Shown here one piece after another: positions 63,196 through 64,000 of a stretch of 64,000 nucleotides of DNA. Source of the stretch: Mesorhizobium sp. M1B.F.Ca.ET.045.04.1.1 (GTDB taxonomy: Bacteria > Pseudomonadota > Alphaproteobacteria > Rhizobiales > Rhizobiaceae); contig NZ_CP034448.1 of assembly GCF_003952465.1 (NCBI RefSeq), positions 2,333,001 through 2,397,000 of the forward strand. The letters are read 5' to 3'. The notes beneath the pieces were generated by a model. It ran no database searches, had not been told where the DNA came from, and worked only from the letters and a program-made list of their open reading frames with translations. Position numbers and translations under genes: made by a program. Each line of letters starts with the position of its first letter. Position 1 is the first letter of the stretch.

Positions 63196-64000
63196 ATGAC
63201 CGATCTCTCGCTTTCCAACCAGACAATTGCGGGAAAGGCCGCGCCGCCCAGCGAGGCGCGCGCGTTACGGCTGCCGACGCAGTGGCTGGGCGTTGCGCCA
63301 TTCTTCATCTTCGCCATTATGTTCCTGATCCTGCCCACGCTTTACCTGATGCTGGGCGCGTTCCAGAATGATGCCGGCGAGTTCACCCTCGAAAACATCA
63401 TTGGTATCTTCGACCCGCCCAATCTGTCGAACTATTTGCAGTGCCAGATTAATTCCTGGGCTTCCTGGGTCGATGGAAACTGTAGCCTGCCCACGATCGT
63501 CGCCGCGTACTGGATCTCTATCAAGGTCAGCCTGGCCTCTTCGCTGATCGGCGCATTTGCGGGCCTGGCGATAGCCATCGCCATCGTGCGCGGCGGCCTG
63601 CCGGAGTGGATACGCTCGGCCACGCTGACCTTTTCCGGTGTGGCCTCCAATTTCGCCGGCATCCCGCTGGCTTTCGCCTTCCTTGCCACCCTCGGCCGGC
63701 TCGGCCTCGCCACGGTGCTCTTAAACACCGTGTTTGGTCTCAACATCTATGCGCACGGCTTCAACATCCTGTCCTTCTGGGGCCTGACGCTGACCTACGT
63801 TTATTTCCAGATTCCGCTGATGGTGGTCATCATCACTCCGGCGATCGATGGGCTGAAGCGGGAATGGGGCGAGGCGGCCGCCACGCTGGGGGCCACCACA
63901 GCGCAATACTGGCGCATGGTGGTCATACCGGTGATCTGGCCGAGTTTCCTCGGCACTGTGATCCTCCTTTTCGCCAACGCCTTTGGCGCCATCGCCACCG
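63196..64000 (+). CDS. ABC transporter permease (partial, truncated by window end)
   Basis: The first 268 codons, no stop before the window end. Start ATG at 63196 (MTDLSLSNQTIAG). Membrane segments include WLGVAPFFIFAIMFLILPT, SLIGAFAGLAIAIAIV and FWGLTLTYVYFQIPLMVVII, and the ATPase-contact loop is EAAATLGATTAQYWRMVVIP. It pairs with the preceding binding protein. A second permease and an ATPase gene are expected beyond the window. Confidence 0.9.
   Translation, partial: MTDLSLSNQTIAGKAAPPSEARALRLPTQWLGVAPFFIFAIMFLILPTLYLMLGAFQNDAGEFTLENIIGIFDPPNLSNYLQCQINSWASWVDGNCSLPTIVAAYWISIKVSLASSLIGAFAGLAIAIAIVRGGLPEWIRSATLTFSGVASNFAGIPLAFAFLATLGRLGLATVLLNTVFGLNIYAHGFNILSFWGLTLTYVYFQIPLMVVIITPAIDGLKREWGEAAATLGATTAQYWRMVVIPVIWPSFLGTVILLFANAFGAIAT

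Overview
The window is a stretch of GC-rich chromosome from an alphaproteobacterium of the Rhizobiales, most like Mesorhizobium or a close relative. The signs are a second, tail-less FtsZ, a soxBDAG sarcosine oxidase operon, DUF992 and retropepsin-like secreted proteins, two class III nucleotide cyclases, the gene style of rhizobial transporters, and several families of short palindromic intergenic repeats. No phage genes, CRISPR array or replication origin were seen. One tRNA gene (Ser-GGA) and one intact-looking insertion sequence (IS630 type) are present.

Layout. 0.2-1.4 kb: SGNH esterase. 1.5-4.9 kb: amino/imino-acid catabolic set (DapA-family lyase, proline-racemase-superfamily enzyme, enolase-superfamily enzyme), best read as use of a hydroxyproline isomer. 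5.0-6.0 kb: short FtsZ. 6.2-12.9 kb: two minus-strand signalling units, a LivK-like binding protein plus a membrane cyclase and then a cyclase-TPR protein, each preceded by a diverged copy of the same upstream region, the second copy abutting tRNA-Ser. 13.3-16.8 kb: small membrane proteins, a BMP-type nucleoside-binding protein, GNAT, an orphan anti-sigma-like protein, SlyX. 17.0-25.8 kb: nucleoside uptake and salvage (ABC ATPase, two permeases, cdd, PNP, deoA, then upp and add on the other strand). 26-30 kb: ubiE, ubiB and a coaBC carrying an N-terminal ribbon-helix-helix domain. 30-35.6 kb: MFS exporter, DUF992, TPR lipoprotein, S21, SET protein, SDR, small membrane protein. 35.7-41.3 kb: soxB-(inserted small membrane gene)-soxD-soxA-soxG. 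41.4-49.5 kb: small proteins, a TetR regulator and an acyl-CoA catabolic cluster (SDR, kinase-like phosphotransferase, MaoC, SDR, acyl-CoA dehydrogenase, quinone-reductase-like), in which one SDR gene is split by the IS630 element exactly at a TA. 49.7-54.0 kb: RND pump and adaptor. 54.2-61.8 kb: RpiR regulator diverging from a five-gene operon (N-formylglutamate-amidohydrolase-like, permease, glutamine-synthetase-like, aldehyde dehydrogenase, Fe alcohol dehydrogenase). 62.0-64.0 kb: start of an ABC importer operon, cut by the window end.

Three assemblies deserve most attention. First, the 54-62 kb operon has every enzyme type needed to gamma-glutamylate an amino alcohol, oxidise it twice and release glutamate. 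Second, the phosphotransferase plus acyl-CoA dehydrogenase plus SDR/MaoC set resembles the phosphorylation-dependent 4-hydroxyacyl-CoA route, here apparently damaged by transposition. Third, the coaBC fusion joins a DNA-binding antitoxin-type fold to coenzyme A synthesis. Functions are inferred from motifs and gene order read by eye; no database search was run.
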